A stretch of 9,262 nucleotides of DNA, from NCBI GenBank assembly GCA_024691065.1, contig JAILOA010000274.1:1-9262 (forward strand), read 5' to 3'. This DNA comes from Lachnospiraceae bacterium (GTDB taxonomy: Bacteria > Bacillota > Clostridia > Lachnospirales > Lachnospiraceae). Positions 1-7,527 of this stretch are shown here, piece by piece. A model generated the notes under the pieces. It was not told the origin of the DNA, did no database searches, and was given only the letters and a program-made list of their open reading frames with translations. Position numbers and translations under genes: made by a program. Position 1 is the stretch's first letter; each line of letters begins with the position of its first letter.

Positions 1-199
1 TCAGCTCCAGGTACAATCTTAATACTTGTTTTATTTTTTAATATTTTTTTATATTATTCTTTAAACTTTTCTGATTTATTCAAACATATTAATATAAAAT
101 TTTAAAAATGCTTTTATATAATTTACCATATCTCTTCGTTTTTATAAACTCTAAAGCATTTCAGTAAATCTGATTTTTTAAAATAACAAAATTATCCAA
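1..199. other. AT-rich non-coding region downstream of the fumarase beta gene
   Basis: This stretch follows the stop codon of the fumarase beta gene and is very AT-rich. I see no supported gene and no convincing intrinsic terminator. A small hairpin (TCAG, 5-nt loop, CTGA) near 160-172 is followed by a T run on the plus strand, but the stem is only 4 bp. At the left edge the minus strand reads CCTGGAGCTGA; its GGAG (positions 5-8) could be the Shine-Dalgarno of another minus-strand gene starting just outside the window. That is inference only. Confidence 0.5.
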
Positions 200-724
200 T
201 TATTTATATAGATTAGTTCCGTCGCTGTCAATTACCACGATAACCGGAAGATCCTCAACATAAAGCTTTCTGATGGCCTCCGTTCCTAAATCATCATAGG
301 CAATTACTTCCGCTTTTTTAATACATTTTGAAAGTAATGCGCCGGCTCCTCCGATTGCAGCGAAGTAAACAGCCTTGTTTTTCTTCATGGAGTTGATTAC
401 ATTTTCTGTTCTTTTACCCTTACCAATCATTCCTTTAAGCCCCAAGTCCAAAAGATCAGGTGTATATTTATCCATTCTTCCTGAGGTTGTAGGGCCCGCA
501 GAGCCGATAACCTGGCCTTCTCTTGCAGGTGAAGGTCCAAGATAATATATAATATTGTTTTTTATATCAAACGGAAGTTCCTTATTTTCCTTAAGTGCTT
601 CATACATTCTCTTATGCGCTGCATCCCTTGCTGTATAAACCACTCCGGTGATATAAACATAGTCGCCGGCCTTTAAGTCTTCCACCATTTCCTCATTAAG
701 AGGCGTCGTAATATGCTTTTCCAT
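200..724 (-). CDS. fumB: Class I fumarate hydratase, beta (C-terminal domain) subunit
   Basis: Beta subunit of a two-component, iron-sulfur-dependent fumarase (fumarate + water to S-malate). It is homologous to the C-terminal domain of single-chain FumA/FumB enzymes. The 174-residue length fits stand-alone beta subunits. Family motifs are visible: YTARDAAHKRM at residues 30-40 (the RDxAH motif that supplies a substrate-binding arginine), GPTTSGRMD at 77-85 (threonine and arginine that contact the carboxylates), GMIGKGKR at 98-105 and a glycine-rich AAIGGAGALL at 122-131. The ATG is preceded on the minus strand by GAGGG with a 4-nt spacer (729-733). It lies 27 nt after the alpha-subunit stop, so the two are very likely co-transcribed and form one enzyme. 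L-tartrate dehydratase beta is the main alternative in this family. Fumarase is preferred as the commoner function, but sequence alone does not settle it. The symbol here means the second subunit gene, not E. coli fumB. Confidence 0.9.
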   Translation of the reverse strand: MEKHITTPLNEEMVEDLKAGDYVYITGVVYTARDAAHKRMYEALKENKELPFDIKNNIIYYLGPSPAREGQVIGSAGPTTSGRMDKYTPDLLDLGLKGMIGKGKRTENVINSMKKNKAVYFAAIGGAGALLSKCIKKAEVIAYDDLGTEAIRKLYVEDLPVIVVIDSDGTNLYK

Positions 725-751
725 TTTACCCTCGTAATTTGCAATTCAAAA

Positions 752-1594
752 TCATAAACTTCTCGTCGAATGACGATTCACATGACAACACATATTTACC
801 GCAATCGGCATACCCGCAATATGTGTGGCATAAGTTTCAATATTTACCGCAAGTGCAGTAGTACTTCCGCCAAGTCCGGCCGGTCCGATGCCGAGTGCAT
901 TTATTTTCTCAAGCATCTCTTCCTCCAATTCCTTTATATGAGGGAGCTTGCTGTGCTCATCGGTATTTCTGGTAAGTGCCTTCTTGGAAAGAAGAGCAGC
1001 CTTTTCAAATGTACCGCCGATTCCGACACCCACAACAAATGGTGGACAAGCGTTAGGTCCCGCCATACTTACGGTTTCAAGAATCATATTTTTAATGCCT
1101 TCGATTCCGTCGGCAGGCTTAAGCATAACAATCCTGCTCATATTTTCGCTTCCGAAACCCTTCGGAGCAATTGTTATGGTAAATTCCTCGCCCGGAACAA
1201 ATTCATAATGTATAATTCCCGGTGTATTATCCTTTGTATTTTCTCTGATAATAGGATCGCCAACTACGGATTTTCTGAGATAACCCTCGGTATAACCTCT
1301 GCGGATACCTTCATTTATGGCATCTTCTATAAATCCGCCTTCGACATGAACATCCTGTCCTATTTTTACAAATACAACTGCCATTCCTGTATCCTGACAA
1401 ATCGGAATGCTTTCGGTTTTGGCAATTTCCATATTTTCCTCAAGCTGGGAAAGAATCTTCCTGCCAAGCTCATTTTTCTCGGTTTTCTGTGCATTTAAAA
1501 TCTTATTTTTAATATCACAAGTAAGCTCAAGATTAGCTTCTATGCACATTTCCTTAACATTATTTATAATGTCTTCTGTTTTTATAATTCTCAT
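752..1594 (-). CDS. fumA: Class I fumarate hydratase, alpha ([4Fe-4S]-binding) subunit
   Basis: Alpha subunit (280 residues, normal for split class I fumarases) that carries the oxygen-labile [4Fe-4S] cluster. Three conserved cysteine positions expected to ligate the cluster are present: Cys66 in SIPICQDTG, Cys183 in GPNACPPFVVGVGIGG, and Cys269/Cys270 in NMCCHVNRH near the C-terminus. The GLGGSTTALAV segment at 240-250 and the KAALLSKKAL segment at 198-207 are also family hallmarks. The usual pattern at the third site is one Cys before His; here it is doubled (CCH), and Cys270 is the more likely ligand. The ATG has an AGGA Shine-Dalgarno about 6 nt upstream (minus-strand GTAGGAATAAAA). It sits 157 nt after gyrA and 27 nt before the beta subunit. 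The enzyme would link fumarate and malate in an incomplete or branched citric-acid pathway, as is common in anaerobes. Tartrate dehydratase alpha is the alternative. Confidence 0.92.
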   Translation of the reverse strand: MRIIKTEDIINNVKEMCIEANLELTCDIKNKILNAQKTEKNELGRKILSQLEENMEIAKTESIPICQDTGMAVVFVKIGQDVHVEGGFIEDAINEGIRRGYTEGYLRKSVVGDPIIRENTKDNTPGIIHYEFVPGEEFTITIAPKGFGSENMSRIVMLKPADGIEGIKNMILETVSMAGPNACPPFVVGVGIGGTFEKAALLSKKALTRNTDEHSKLPHIKELEEEMLEKINALGIGPAGLGGSTTALAVNIETYATHIAGMPIAVNMCCHVNRHSTRSL

Positions 1595-1751
1595 TTTTAT
1601 TCCTACATCTTTAAAACTAATCTAATTTTTTTAAATTATATTTTAAATTATCTGTTACCCTGACCTTATATAATTTTAAAATTTATCAAGCCTATTACCG
1701 GTCTGTAAAATTCTTTAAAACCATTTTTATTTTCCATATTTTTAAAGAATT
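1595..1751. other. gyrA-fumarase spacer
   Basis: This 157-nt AT-rich spacer separates gyrA from the fumarase operon. It contains a TATAAT hexamer on the minus strand (plus-strand 1635-1640), about 40 nt before the fumarase alpha ATG. No matching -35 is found 16-18 nt upstream, so I do not call a promoter with confidence. Its right end forms one arm, the loop and most of the other arm of the inverted repeat at the gyrA stop. The different metabolic role of the downstream genes makes an internal promoter plausible, as inference. Confidence 0.4.
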
Positions 1752-1754
1752 TTA
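1706..1754 (-). repeat. Perfect 15-bp inverted repeat starting on the gyrA stop codon
   Basis: The left arm TAAAATTCTTTAAAA (1706-1720) and right arm TTTTAAAGAATTTTA (1740-1754) are exact reverse complements separated by 19 nt. The right arm includes the gyrA stop (1752-1754), so in the mRNA the hairpin would begin exactly at UAA. Only one of 15 pairs is G-C, and no separate T tract follows the second arm on the minus strand, so it is not a textbook intrinsic terminator. It may be a weak terminator, an mRNA 3'-end structure or a protein site. Confidence 0.7.
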
Positions 1755-4316
1755 TTCCGGTACCTCATCCTCTGGCATTTCATCCGGAATTCCATCCGGG
1801 AAATCTACCCCAGGAATATCAATGGTTTCTTCTGCTTCCTTCGAATCACCGGTACTTACAACAATCTTATCACGAACCTTTGCTATACCTGCAACAGTAT
1901 CTACACTTCCGTCTTCCTTCTCAACATTTATAATCTTAACACCGGAAGTAACTCTGCTCATAGTTCTCAGCTCACTCATACTAATCTGAATGATTATACC
2001 GCTGTTTGTAATAACAAGAACTTCATTTTCATCATCAACTGCCTTTGCACTAACGATTTCACCGGTCTTTTCAGTGATTCGGTAACATTTAACACCCTTA
2101 ATATTTCTATTGTGAGTCGGGAATTCTTCCATCTTTGTACGCTTACCCATACCCTTTTCGGTTATAATCAGCATACTGTCACCCTGGGTATCCATCTGCA
2201 TTGCCACAACCTCATCATCAGCTGCAAGCTTGATACCGTAAACACCCATAGATGCTCTACCGGTCGGACGCACGTCGGTTTCCTTAAACCTTACACACAT
2301 ACCCTTCTTTGTAATCAAAAGAATTTCCTTTTTATTGTTAGTTGATTTAACTTCAATCAACTCATCATCTTCTCTAAGATTAATTGCCTGAATACCCGAA
2401 CGCCTTATATTTGCGTATTCCTTAAGACTCGTCTTCTTAATAATACCCTTCTTCGTAGCCATAAATAAGAATCTGTCTTCATCAATTTTTCTCATCGGAA
2501 TAATTGCTGAAATTGTTTCTTCCGGCTGAAGGTTAATCAGGTTAATAATCGCTGTACCCCTTGCAATTCTCGAGGTTTCAGGGATTTCATACGCCTTCAG
2601 CTTATATATCCTACCCTTATTTGTAAGGAATAACATATAATGATGCGTCGTTGTCATGATTATATCTTCAATATAATCGTCTTTAATATTCTGAGTTCCC
2701 TTAATTCCCTTGCCTCCACGATGCTGAATCTTGAAATTATCTTCAGTCATTCTCTTAATGTAACCTTTATGTGTAAGGGTTATGACTGTATTTTCTCTAG
2801 GGATAAGATCCTCATCCTGGAAATCACCATCATCAAAACCAATTGATGTTCTTCTGTCATCGCCGTACTTATCGCGGATTACAATGATTTCCTCTTTAAT
2901 TACACCAAGAAGTAAATTCTTATCAGCAAGAATAGCTGTCAATTTTTCAATTAATTTCTTAAGCTCTGCATATTCCTGCTCTAACTTTTCACGCTCCAAA
3001 CCTGTAAGGGCACGAAGACGCATATTAACAATAGCCTGTGACTGTGCATCGGAAAGACCAAATCTCTCCATCAAGCTGTTCTTAGCTATTTCGGTAGTTC
3101 TCGAAGCACGGATTATCTTGATTACCTCGTCAATGTTGTCGAGAGCAATAATCAATCCTTCTAATATGTGAGCTCTTTCCTCAGCCTTATTTAACTCATA
3201 ACGTGTACGTCTTGTAACAACATCCTCCTGATGCTTTATATACAATGTAAGCATCTGCAAAAGATTCATTACGATCGGCTCATTATTATAAAGTGCAAGC
3301 ATTATTACACCAAATGTATCCTGCATCTGTGTATGCTTGTAAAGCTGATTTAGGATAATATTTGGATTTACGTCCTTTCTAAGTTCGATACAAATACGCA
3401 TTCCTTCGCGGTTTGTCTCATCTCTCAAATCCGTAATTCCGTCTATTCTCTTTTCTCTGTGAAGCTGGCTTATTTTCTCGATAAGCTTTGCCTTATTTAC
3501 CATGTAAGGAAGCTCGGTTACAACAATTCTATTCTTACCGTTGTCCATCGGCTCAATATTTGTAATTGCCCTAACCTTAATCTTTCCCCTACCGGTTCTG
3601 TAAGCATCATTGATACCTCTGACACCAAGTATTTCGGCACCTGTCGGGAAATCCGGACCTTTAACTATGTCCATTAATTCATCAATTGAGGTATCCCTGT
3701 TTTCCTCAACCCTGTTATCTATTATTTTTACTACTGCATCGATTACCTCACGAAGATTATGAGGTGGAATGTTGGTTGCCATTCCTACTGCTATACCTTG
3801 AGTTCCATTTACGAGAAGATTTGGATAACGAGATGGTAATACTGTCGGTTCATTTTCCGTCTCATCAAAGTTCGGAGTAAAATCAACAGTTTCTTTATTA
3901 ATGTCAGCAAGCATTTCCACGGAAATCTTGCTAAGACGTGCCTCGGTATAACGCATCGCAGCAGCTGAGTCACCATCGACGGAACCAAAGTTTCCGTGTC
4001 CGTCAACAAGTGGATAACGTGTATTCCACTCCTGAGCAAGATTTACCAATGCACCGTAAATTGAGCTGTCACCATGTGGATGATACTTACCCATGGTATC
4101 ACCGACGATACGGGCACATTTACGATGTGGCTTGTCAGGTCCATTATTAAGTTCAGACATCGCAAACAATATACGTCTCTGCACCGGCTTCAACCCATCT
4201 CTTACATCAGGGAGAGCACGAGATGCAATTACAGACATCGCATAATCGATGTATGAATTTTCCATTTCATTTTTTAGATCTACTTCATTAATTTTATCAA
4301 AAATATTCTCGTCCAT
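1752..4316 (-). CDS. gyrA: DNA gyrase subunit A
   Basis: Breakage-reunion subunit of DNA gyrase (A2B2), which introduces negative supercoils. The 854 residues match full-length GyrA. The N-terminal part has ALPDVRDGLKPVQRRIL (34-50), the quinolone-resistance region KYHPHGDSSIYGALVNLAQ (77-95) and the catalytic AAMRYTE with Tyr123, followed by LPSRYPNLLVNGTQGIAVGMATNIPPHN. The GyrA box QHRGGKG at 531-537 separates it from ParC and begins a C-terminal domain with six recognisable beta-pinwheel blades (near 511, 560, 617, 665, 714 and 765). The last 30 or so residues are acidic and proline-rich. Ser84 aligns with E. coli Ser83, but Gly88 occupies the Asp87 position. The ATG is preceded by AGAGGA about 4 nt upstream. 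The gene lies 117 nt after gyrB in the usual order; the stop codon lies in an inverted repeat. Confidence 0.98.
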   Translation of the reverse strand: MDENIFDKINEVDLKNEMENSYIDYAMSVIASRALPDVRDGLKPVQRRILFAMSELNNGPDKPHRKCARIVGDTMGKYHPHGDSSIYGALVNLAQEWNTRYPLVDGHGNFGSVDGDSAAAMRYTEARLSKISVEMLADINKETVDFTPNFDETENEPTVLPSRYPNLLVNGTQGIAVGMATNIPPHNLREVIDAVVKIIDNRVEENRDTSIDELMDIVKGPDFPTGAEILGVRGINDAYRTGRGKIKVRAITNIEPMDNGKNRIVVTELPYMVNKAKLIEKISQLHREKRIDGITDLRDETNREGMRICIELRKDVNPNIILNQLYKHTQMQDTFGVIMLALYNNEPIVMNLLQMLTLYIKHQEDVVTRRTRYELNKAEERAHILEGLIIALDNIDEVIKIIRASRTTEIAKNSLMERFGLSDAQSQAIVNMRLRALTGLEREKLEQEYAELKKLIEKLTAILADKNLLLGVIKEEIIVIRDKYGDDRRTSIGFDDGDFQDEDLIPRENTVITLTHKGYIKRMTEDNFKIQHRGGKGIKGTQNIKDDYIEDIIMTTTHHYMLFLTNKGRIYKLKAYEIPETSRIARGTAIINLINLQPEETISAIIPMRKIDEDRFLFMATKKGIIKKTSLKEYANIRRSGIQAINLREDDELIEVKSTNNKKEILLITKKGMCVRFKETDVRPTGRASMGVYGIKLAADDEVVAMQMDTQGDSMLIITEKGMGKRTKMEEFPTHNRNIKGVKCYRITEKTGEIVSAKAVDDENEVLVITNSGIIIQISMSELRTMSRVTSGVKIINVEKEDGSVDTVAGIAKVRDKIVVSTGDSKEAEETIDIPGVDFPDGIPDEMPEDEVPE

Positions 4317-4433
4317 ATCTTCCTCTTTTTATAAATGAATCTCTGGTTTTTCTCGTATCTTAACTACTAATTAACTTTTAAAAATATTTTTTTTAATTCC
4401 AAAATTTCTTATAAAAATGTTTTATCCTTCATT
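4317..4433. other. gyrB-gyrA spacer
   Basis: This 117-nt AT-rich gap contains the gyrA Shine-Dalgarno (minus-strand AGAGGA, directly upstream of 4316) and an A/T palindrome AAAAATATTTTT at 4380-4391. I found neither a convincing promoter pair nor a GC-containing terminator hairpin. gyrB and gyrA are therefore probably read through together, although a gyrA-specific promoter cannot be excluded. Confidence 0.4.
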
Positions 4434-6371
4434 TTAAATATCTAAATTCTTTACATACTTGGCGTTCTTCTCAATGAATTCCCTACGAGGTTCAACCTGA
4501 TCACCCATGAGTACATAGAAAACATCATTAATTGTCATCTCATCATCAGGATTAATCGTAACTCTCTTAAGAATTCTCTTAGCCGGATCCATAGTCGTAT
4601 CCCAAAGCTGTTCGGCATCCATCTCACCAAGACCCTTATAACGCTGAATCTTATTGTTACCATCTCTACCGATTTCAGTAACAATTTCATTTAATTCATT
4701 ATCATTATAAGCGTACCAAACCTTTTTATTCTTCTCAATTTTATAAAGCGGAGGCTGAGCCAGATATACATGGCCTGTTTTTATAAGCTCCGGCATAAAT
4801 CTGTAAAGGAATGTAAGCATAAGTGTTGCAATATGAGCACCGTCCACGTCGGCATCGGTCATAATAATAATCTTATCATAACGAAGCTTTGTAATATCGA
4901 AGTCTTCCTCAATACCGGTACCAAATGCAGTAATCATAGCCTGGATTTCAGCATTTCCATAAATATGATCCTTCCTTGCTTTCTCTACATTAAGAATCTT
5001 ACCTCTAAGTGGAAGGATTGCCTGAGTTGCCCTGTTTCTCGCAGTCTTAGCACTACCACCCGCGGAATCTCCCTCAACTATGTAGATTTCACAATTCTTA
5101 GGATCCTTATCACTACAATCCGCAAGCTTGCCCGGAAGTGTGCTTGATTCAAGAGCACTCTTTCTTCTGGTCATTTCCTTAGCTTTTCTCGCAGCCTCTC
5201 TCGCAGTCTGAGCTGCAACGGCCTTCTCAATAATAATCTTGCCAACCTGAGGATTCTGCTCAAGGAAAATCTTAAGCTGCTCGGAAAATACCGATTCCAC
5301 GGCACCTCTCGCCTCGCTGTTACCAAGCTTCTGCTTCGTCTGTCCCTCAAACTGAGGCTCTGCAATCTTAATACTTATAATCGCAGTAAGACCTTCTCTT
5401 AAATCTTCACCCGTAAGATTGCCCATCTTTTCGGAAATGTATTTCTTTCCACGACCATAATCATTAAATATCTTTGTAATCGAATTTCTGAAACCGGTCA
5501 GATGAGTACCACCCTCCGGAGTCGTTATATTGTTAACATAACTATAGGTATTATCATCATAGGAATCATTGTGCTGGAGAGCGACCTCCACGAAAATCCC
5601 ATTCTTACTGCCTTCGCAGTAAATTACCTCATCATAAAGAGTCTTCTTGTTCTTATTAATGTATTGCACGTATTCCTTAATTCCGCCTTCATAATGGAAC
5701 TCGCGTACCTTAGGCTCTTCAAGCCTTTCATCAATAAGTTTGATCCTAATACCCTTTGTAAGGAATGCAGTAACCTGCAATCTCTTTTTCAATATATTAT
5801 AATCATATTCGGTTTCTTCAAAAATTGTTGCGTCCGGCTTAAAATTAACCTGAGTACCATTCTTCTCGGTAGTTCCGATTTCCCTTAAATCATACATAAT
5901 CTTTCCACGCTCATAGCGCTGCTCAAAAATCTTACCATTTTGGAAAATCTTAACCTCAAGCCAATCAGACAATGCATTAACTACAGATGCACCAACACCA
6001 TGAAGTCCACCGGAAACCTTGTATCCTCCACCGCCAAACTTACCGCCGGCATGAAGCTTGGTGAATACAACCTCAACCGCAGGACGTCCGGCCTTATGAT
6101 TGATTCCGGTTGGAATTCCACGACCATCATCCACTACCTGAATAGAATTGTCCGGCTTAATTGTAACCTCGATATTTTTACAATAACCTGCCAGCGCCTC
6201 ATCGACAGCATTATCCACAATCTCGTAAACCAAGTGATGAAGTCCGCTGGATGATGTGCTTCCTATGTACATACCGGGTCTCTTTCTAACCGCCTCTAAT
6301 CCTTCAAGAATCTGAATTTGATCGGCACCATATTCTTCTGTAACTTCAGTATTTTCAACATCAGTAGCCAT
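4434..6371 (-). CDS. gyrB: DNA gyrase subunit B
   Basis: ATPase and TOPRIM subunit of DNA gyrase; 645 residues, the usual length for Gram-positive GyrB. The GHKL ATPase site is intact: YEIVDNAVDEA (49-59, with catalytic Glu50 and Mg-binding Asn54), VDDGRGIP (80-87, Asp81 at the adenine-binding position), the lid LHAGGKFGGGGYKVSGGLHGVG (106-127) and QTKQKLGNSE (344-353, with the ATP-contacting QTK). The TOPRIM domain has EGDSAGGSAK (433-442, catalytic Glu433), PLRGKILNVEKA (454-465) and TDADVDGAHI (505-514, Asp506 and Asp508). The C-terminal QRYKGLGEM (576-584) and PRREFIEKNA (628-637) are standard. Gln144 stands where coumarin-sensitive gyrases have arginine. The ATG has GTGAGGT 5 nt upstream. 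The gene follows recF by only 33 nt, and no remB/yaaB-type gene fits between them. The gyrA neighbour and gene order argue against ParE. Confidence 0.98.
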   Translation of the reverse strand: MATDVENTEVTEEYGADQIQILEGLEAVRKRPGMYIGSTSSSGLHHLVYEIVDNAVDEALAGYCKNIEVTIKPDNSIQVVDDGRGIPTGINHKAGRPAVEVVFTKLHAGGKFGGGGYKVSGGLHGVGASVVNALSDWLEVKIFQNGKIFEQRYERGKIMYDLREIGTTEKNGTQVNFKPDATIFEETEYDYNILKKRLQVTAFLTKGIRIKLIDERLEEPKVREFHYEGGIKEYVQYINKNKKTLYDEVIYCEGSKNGIFVEVALQHNDSYDDNTYSYVNNITTPEGGTHLTGFRNSITKIFNDYGRGKKYISEKMGNLTGEDLREGLTAIISIKIAEPQFEGQTKQKLGNSEARGAVESVFSEQLKIFLEQNPQVGKIIIEKAVAAQTAREAARKAKEMTRRKSALESSTLPGKLADCSDKDPKNCEIYIVEGDSAGGSAKTARNRATQAILPLRGKILNVEKARKDHIYGNAEIQAMITAFGTGIEEDFDITKLRYDKIIIMTDADVDGAHIATLMLTFLYRFMPELIKTGHVYLAQPPLYKIEKNKKVWYAYNDNELNEIVTEIGRDGNNKIQRYKGLGEMDAEQLWDTTMDPAKRILKRVTINPDDEMTINDVFYVLMGDQVEPRREFIEKNAKYVKNLDI

Positions 6372-6404
6372 AATTTACCTCACTATTTTTTATGTAAATG
6401 TAAC

Positions 6405-7490
6405 TTACTTCTCAACAGTAACGGTTCCGGATACAACCTTCAAAATCCTGTCTATTTCAAGATTCGAATTTACAAACTCCTCCAGACCGGTACATGTAAT
6501 CATAGTTTGAATATCCTTAATATTTTCCAACAAATAATTCTGCCTGTTTCTATCAAGCTCCGACAATACATCATCCAAAAGAAGTATTGGCGTATCATTT
6601 GTAATCTTCTTCACAAGCTCTATTTCTGCTAGCTTCAAAGCCAGTGCGCAGGTTCGCTGCTGCCCCTGTGAACCGTATTTCTTGAGGTTCACTCCATCAT
6701 TCATAAACATTATGTCATCACGATGAGGTCCGATGTTAGTAGTCATTGTTCTCAAATCCTTTTCCAATGACTTCTTCATCTCATTTTCATACTCATCAAC
6801 TATAACATTAGGAATGTACTCAGCGGAAATCTGCTCTAAATTGCCGGTAAGCTTTTTACTTACCTTTTCCAGCAATTCACTGATATGCCTGTTAAAACTC
6901 TCTCTTGTGGAGATAATTATCTTACCGTATTCCACAAGCATCTCATCCCAAATATAAAGAGTATCCTTAAGCGAAGGATTATAATAGATCTGCTTCAAAA
7001 GCTTATTTCTTTGATTCAGAGCCTTCTTATATTCGGATAAGTTGTGAAAATAAATATTGTCCAACTGGCAAAGCTCCATATCCATAAACCTTCGCCTTTC
7101 GTCAGGACCGTTTTTAATGATATTCAAATCCTCCGGAGCAAAGAAAACAACATTTAAGAGTCCCATAAGTTCTCCGGATTTTCTTATCGGAACTCCGTTT
7201 ATTGCAATTCCCTTTGACTTATTCTTTCGAAGATGCATATCAATTTTCTGATCGATTCCGTTTTTATTTAAAATCAATCTGATATGAGCCTCATCGAAAC
7301 CTATTCTTATAAGCTCACGGGAATTAACATTCTTATGTGATTTTGTTGTTGCAGATGTAAATATTGATTCCAGTATATTAGTTTTACCCTGGGCATTATT
7401 ACCATAAATCATATTAATGCCATCATGAAAATCCACCTCTAAACTTTCATAATTTCTGAAATTCTGCAAACTAAGAGATACTATTTTCAT
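6405..7490 (-). CDS. recF: DNA replication and repair protein RecF
   Basis: SMC-like ABC-type ATPase that binds gapped DNA and helps RecO/RecR load RecA at stalled forks. Counting from ATG at 7490, the protein has 361 residues, normal for RecF. It contains Walker A GNNAQGKTN (30-38), the RecF-typical FFAPEDLNIIKNGPDERRRFMD (116-137), the ABC signature YGSQGQQRT (272-280) and Walker B ILLLDDVLSELD (302-313, with catalytic aspartates followed by the D-loop). An upstream in-frame TTG at 7496 would add two residues, but the Shine-Dalgarno GAGG (7498-7501) lies only 1 nt from that TTG and 7 nt from the ATG. I therefore choose the ATG. It lies 37 nt after rlbA and 33 nt before gyrB, consistent with one transcript. 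Confidence 0.97.
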   Translation of the reverse strand: MKIVSLSLQNFRNYESLEVDFHDGINMIYGNNAQGKTNILESIFTSATTKSHKNVNSRELIRIGFDEAHIRLILNKNGIDQKIDMHLRKNKSKGIAINGVPIRKSGELMGLLNVVFFAPEDLNIIKNGPDERRRFMDMELCQLDNIYFHNLSEYKKALNQRNKLLKQIYYNPSLKDTLYIWDEMLVEYGKIIISTRESFNRHISELLEKVSKKLTGNLEQISAEYIPNVIVDEYENEMKKSLEKDLRTMTTNIGPHRDDIMFMNDGVNLKKYGSQGQQRTCALALKLAEIELVKKITNDTPILLLDDVLSELDRNRQNYLLENIKDIQTMITCTGLEEFVNSNLEIDRILKVVSGTVTVEK

Positions 7491-7497
7491 TATCAAA

Positions 7498-7501
7498 CCT
7501 C
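7498..7501 (-). promoter_or_regulatory. recF Shine-Dalgarno (decides the start)
   Basis: The minus strand reads GAGGTTTGATAATG. The 7-nt spacing to the ATG at 7488-7490 is optimal, whereas the in-frame TTG at 7494-7496 begins 1 nt after GAGG and cannot be used efficiently. This supports the ATG start. Confidence 0.8.
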
Positions 7502-7527
7502 ATACAATTAAGAAATCCAAGAAATGC

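Noticed and set aside
1..105. Plus-strand frame open from the left edge (34 codons, hydrophobic) ending in TAA
   Set aside because: It is too short and too AT-rich to tell from chance, with no recognisable protein end.
770..1498. Long plus-strand open frame opposite the fumarase alpha gene
   Set aside because: It is antisense to a clearly conserved gene, has no recognisable domain, and its composition is that of a shadow frame.
1635..1640. TATAAT on the minus strand as the -10 of a fumarase promoter
   Set aside because: The hexamer 17 nt upstream (TCAGGG) does not resemble a -35; the surrounding DNA is so AT-rich that TATAAT is expected by chance.
2782..3171. Plus-strand open frames opposite gyrA (also near 2112, 2640, 3459 and 3938)
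   Set aside because: All lie inside the conserved gyrA frame on the other strand and encode no family motif.
4009..4017. DnaA-box-like TTATCCACT inside gyrA
   Set aside because: It is explained by the conserved coding sequence Tyr-Pro-Leu of the RYPLVDG motif; it serves as a control showing that single 8/9 boxes occur by chance.
5171..5365. Arg/Leu-rich minus-strand frame overlapping gyrB in another frame
   Set aside because: It is an out-of-frame reading of the gyrB coding sequence; its low-complexity Arg/Leu content is a frame artefact.
5502..5888. Plus-strand open frames opposite gyrB (also near 4770, 5940 and 6318)
   Set aside because: They are shadows of gyrB/recF; the hydrophobic stretches arise from the antisense of charged codons.
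1752..6371. Topoisomerase IV (ParC/ParE) instead of gyrase
   Set aside because: The GyrA box QHRGGKG, the six-bladed C-terminal domain and the recF-gyrB-gyrA gene order indicate gyrase.
7488..7496. TTG at 7494-7496 as the recF start
   Set aside because: The Shine-Dalgarno lies only 1 nt before it; the ATG at 7490 has a 7-nt spacing and matches the usual RecF N-terminus (MKI...LxLxNFRNY).
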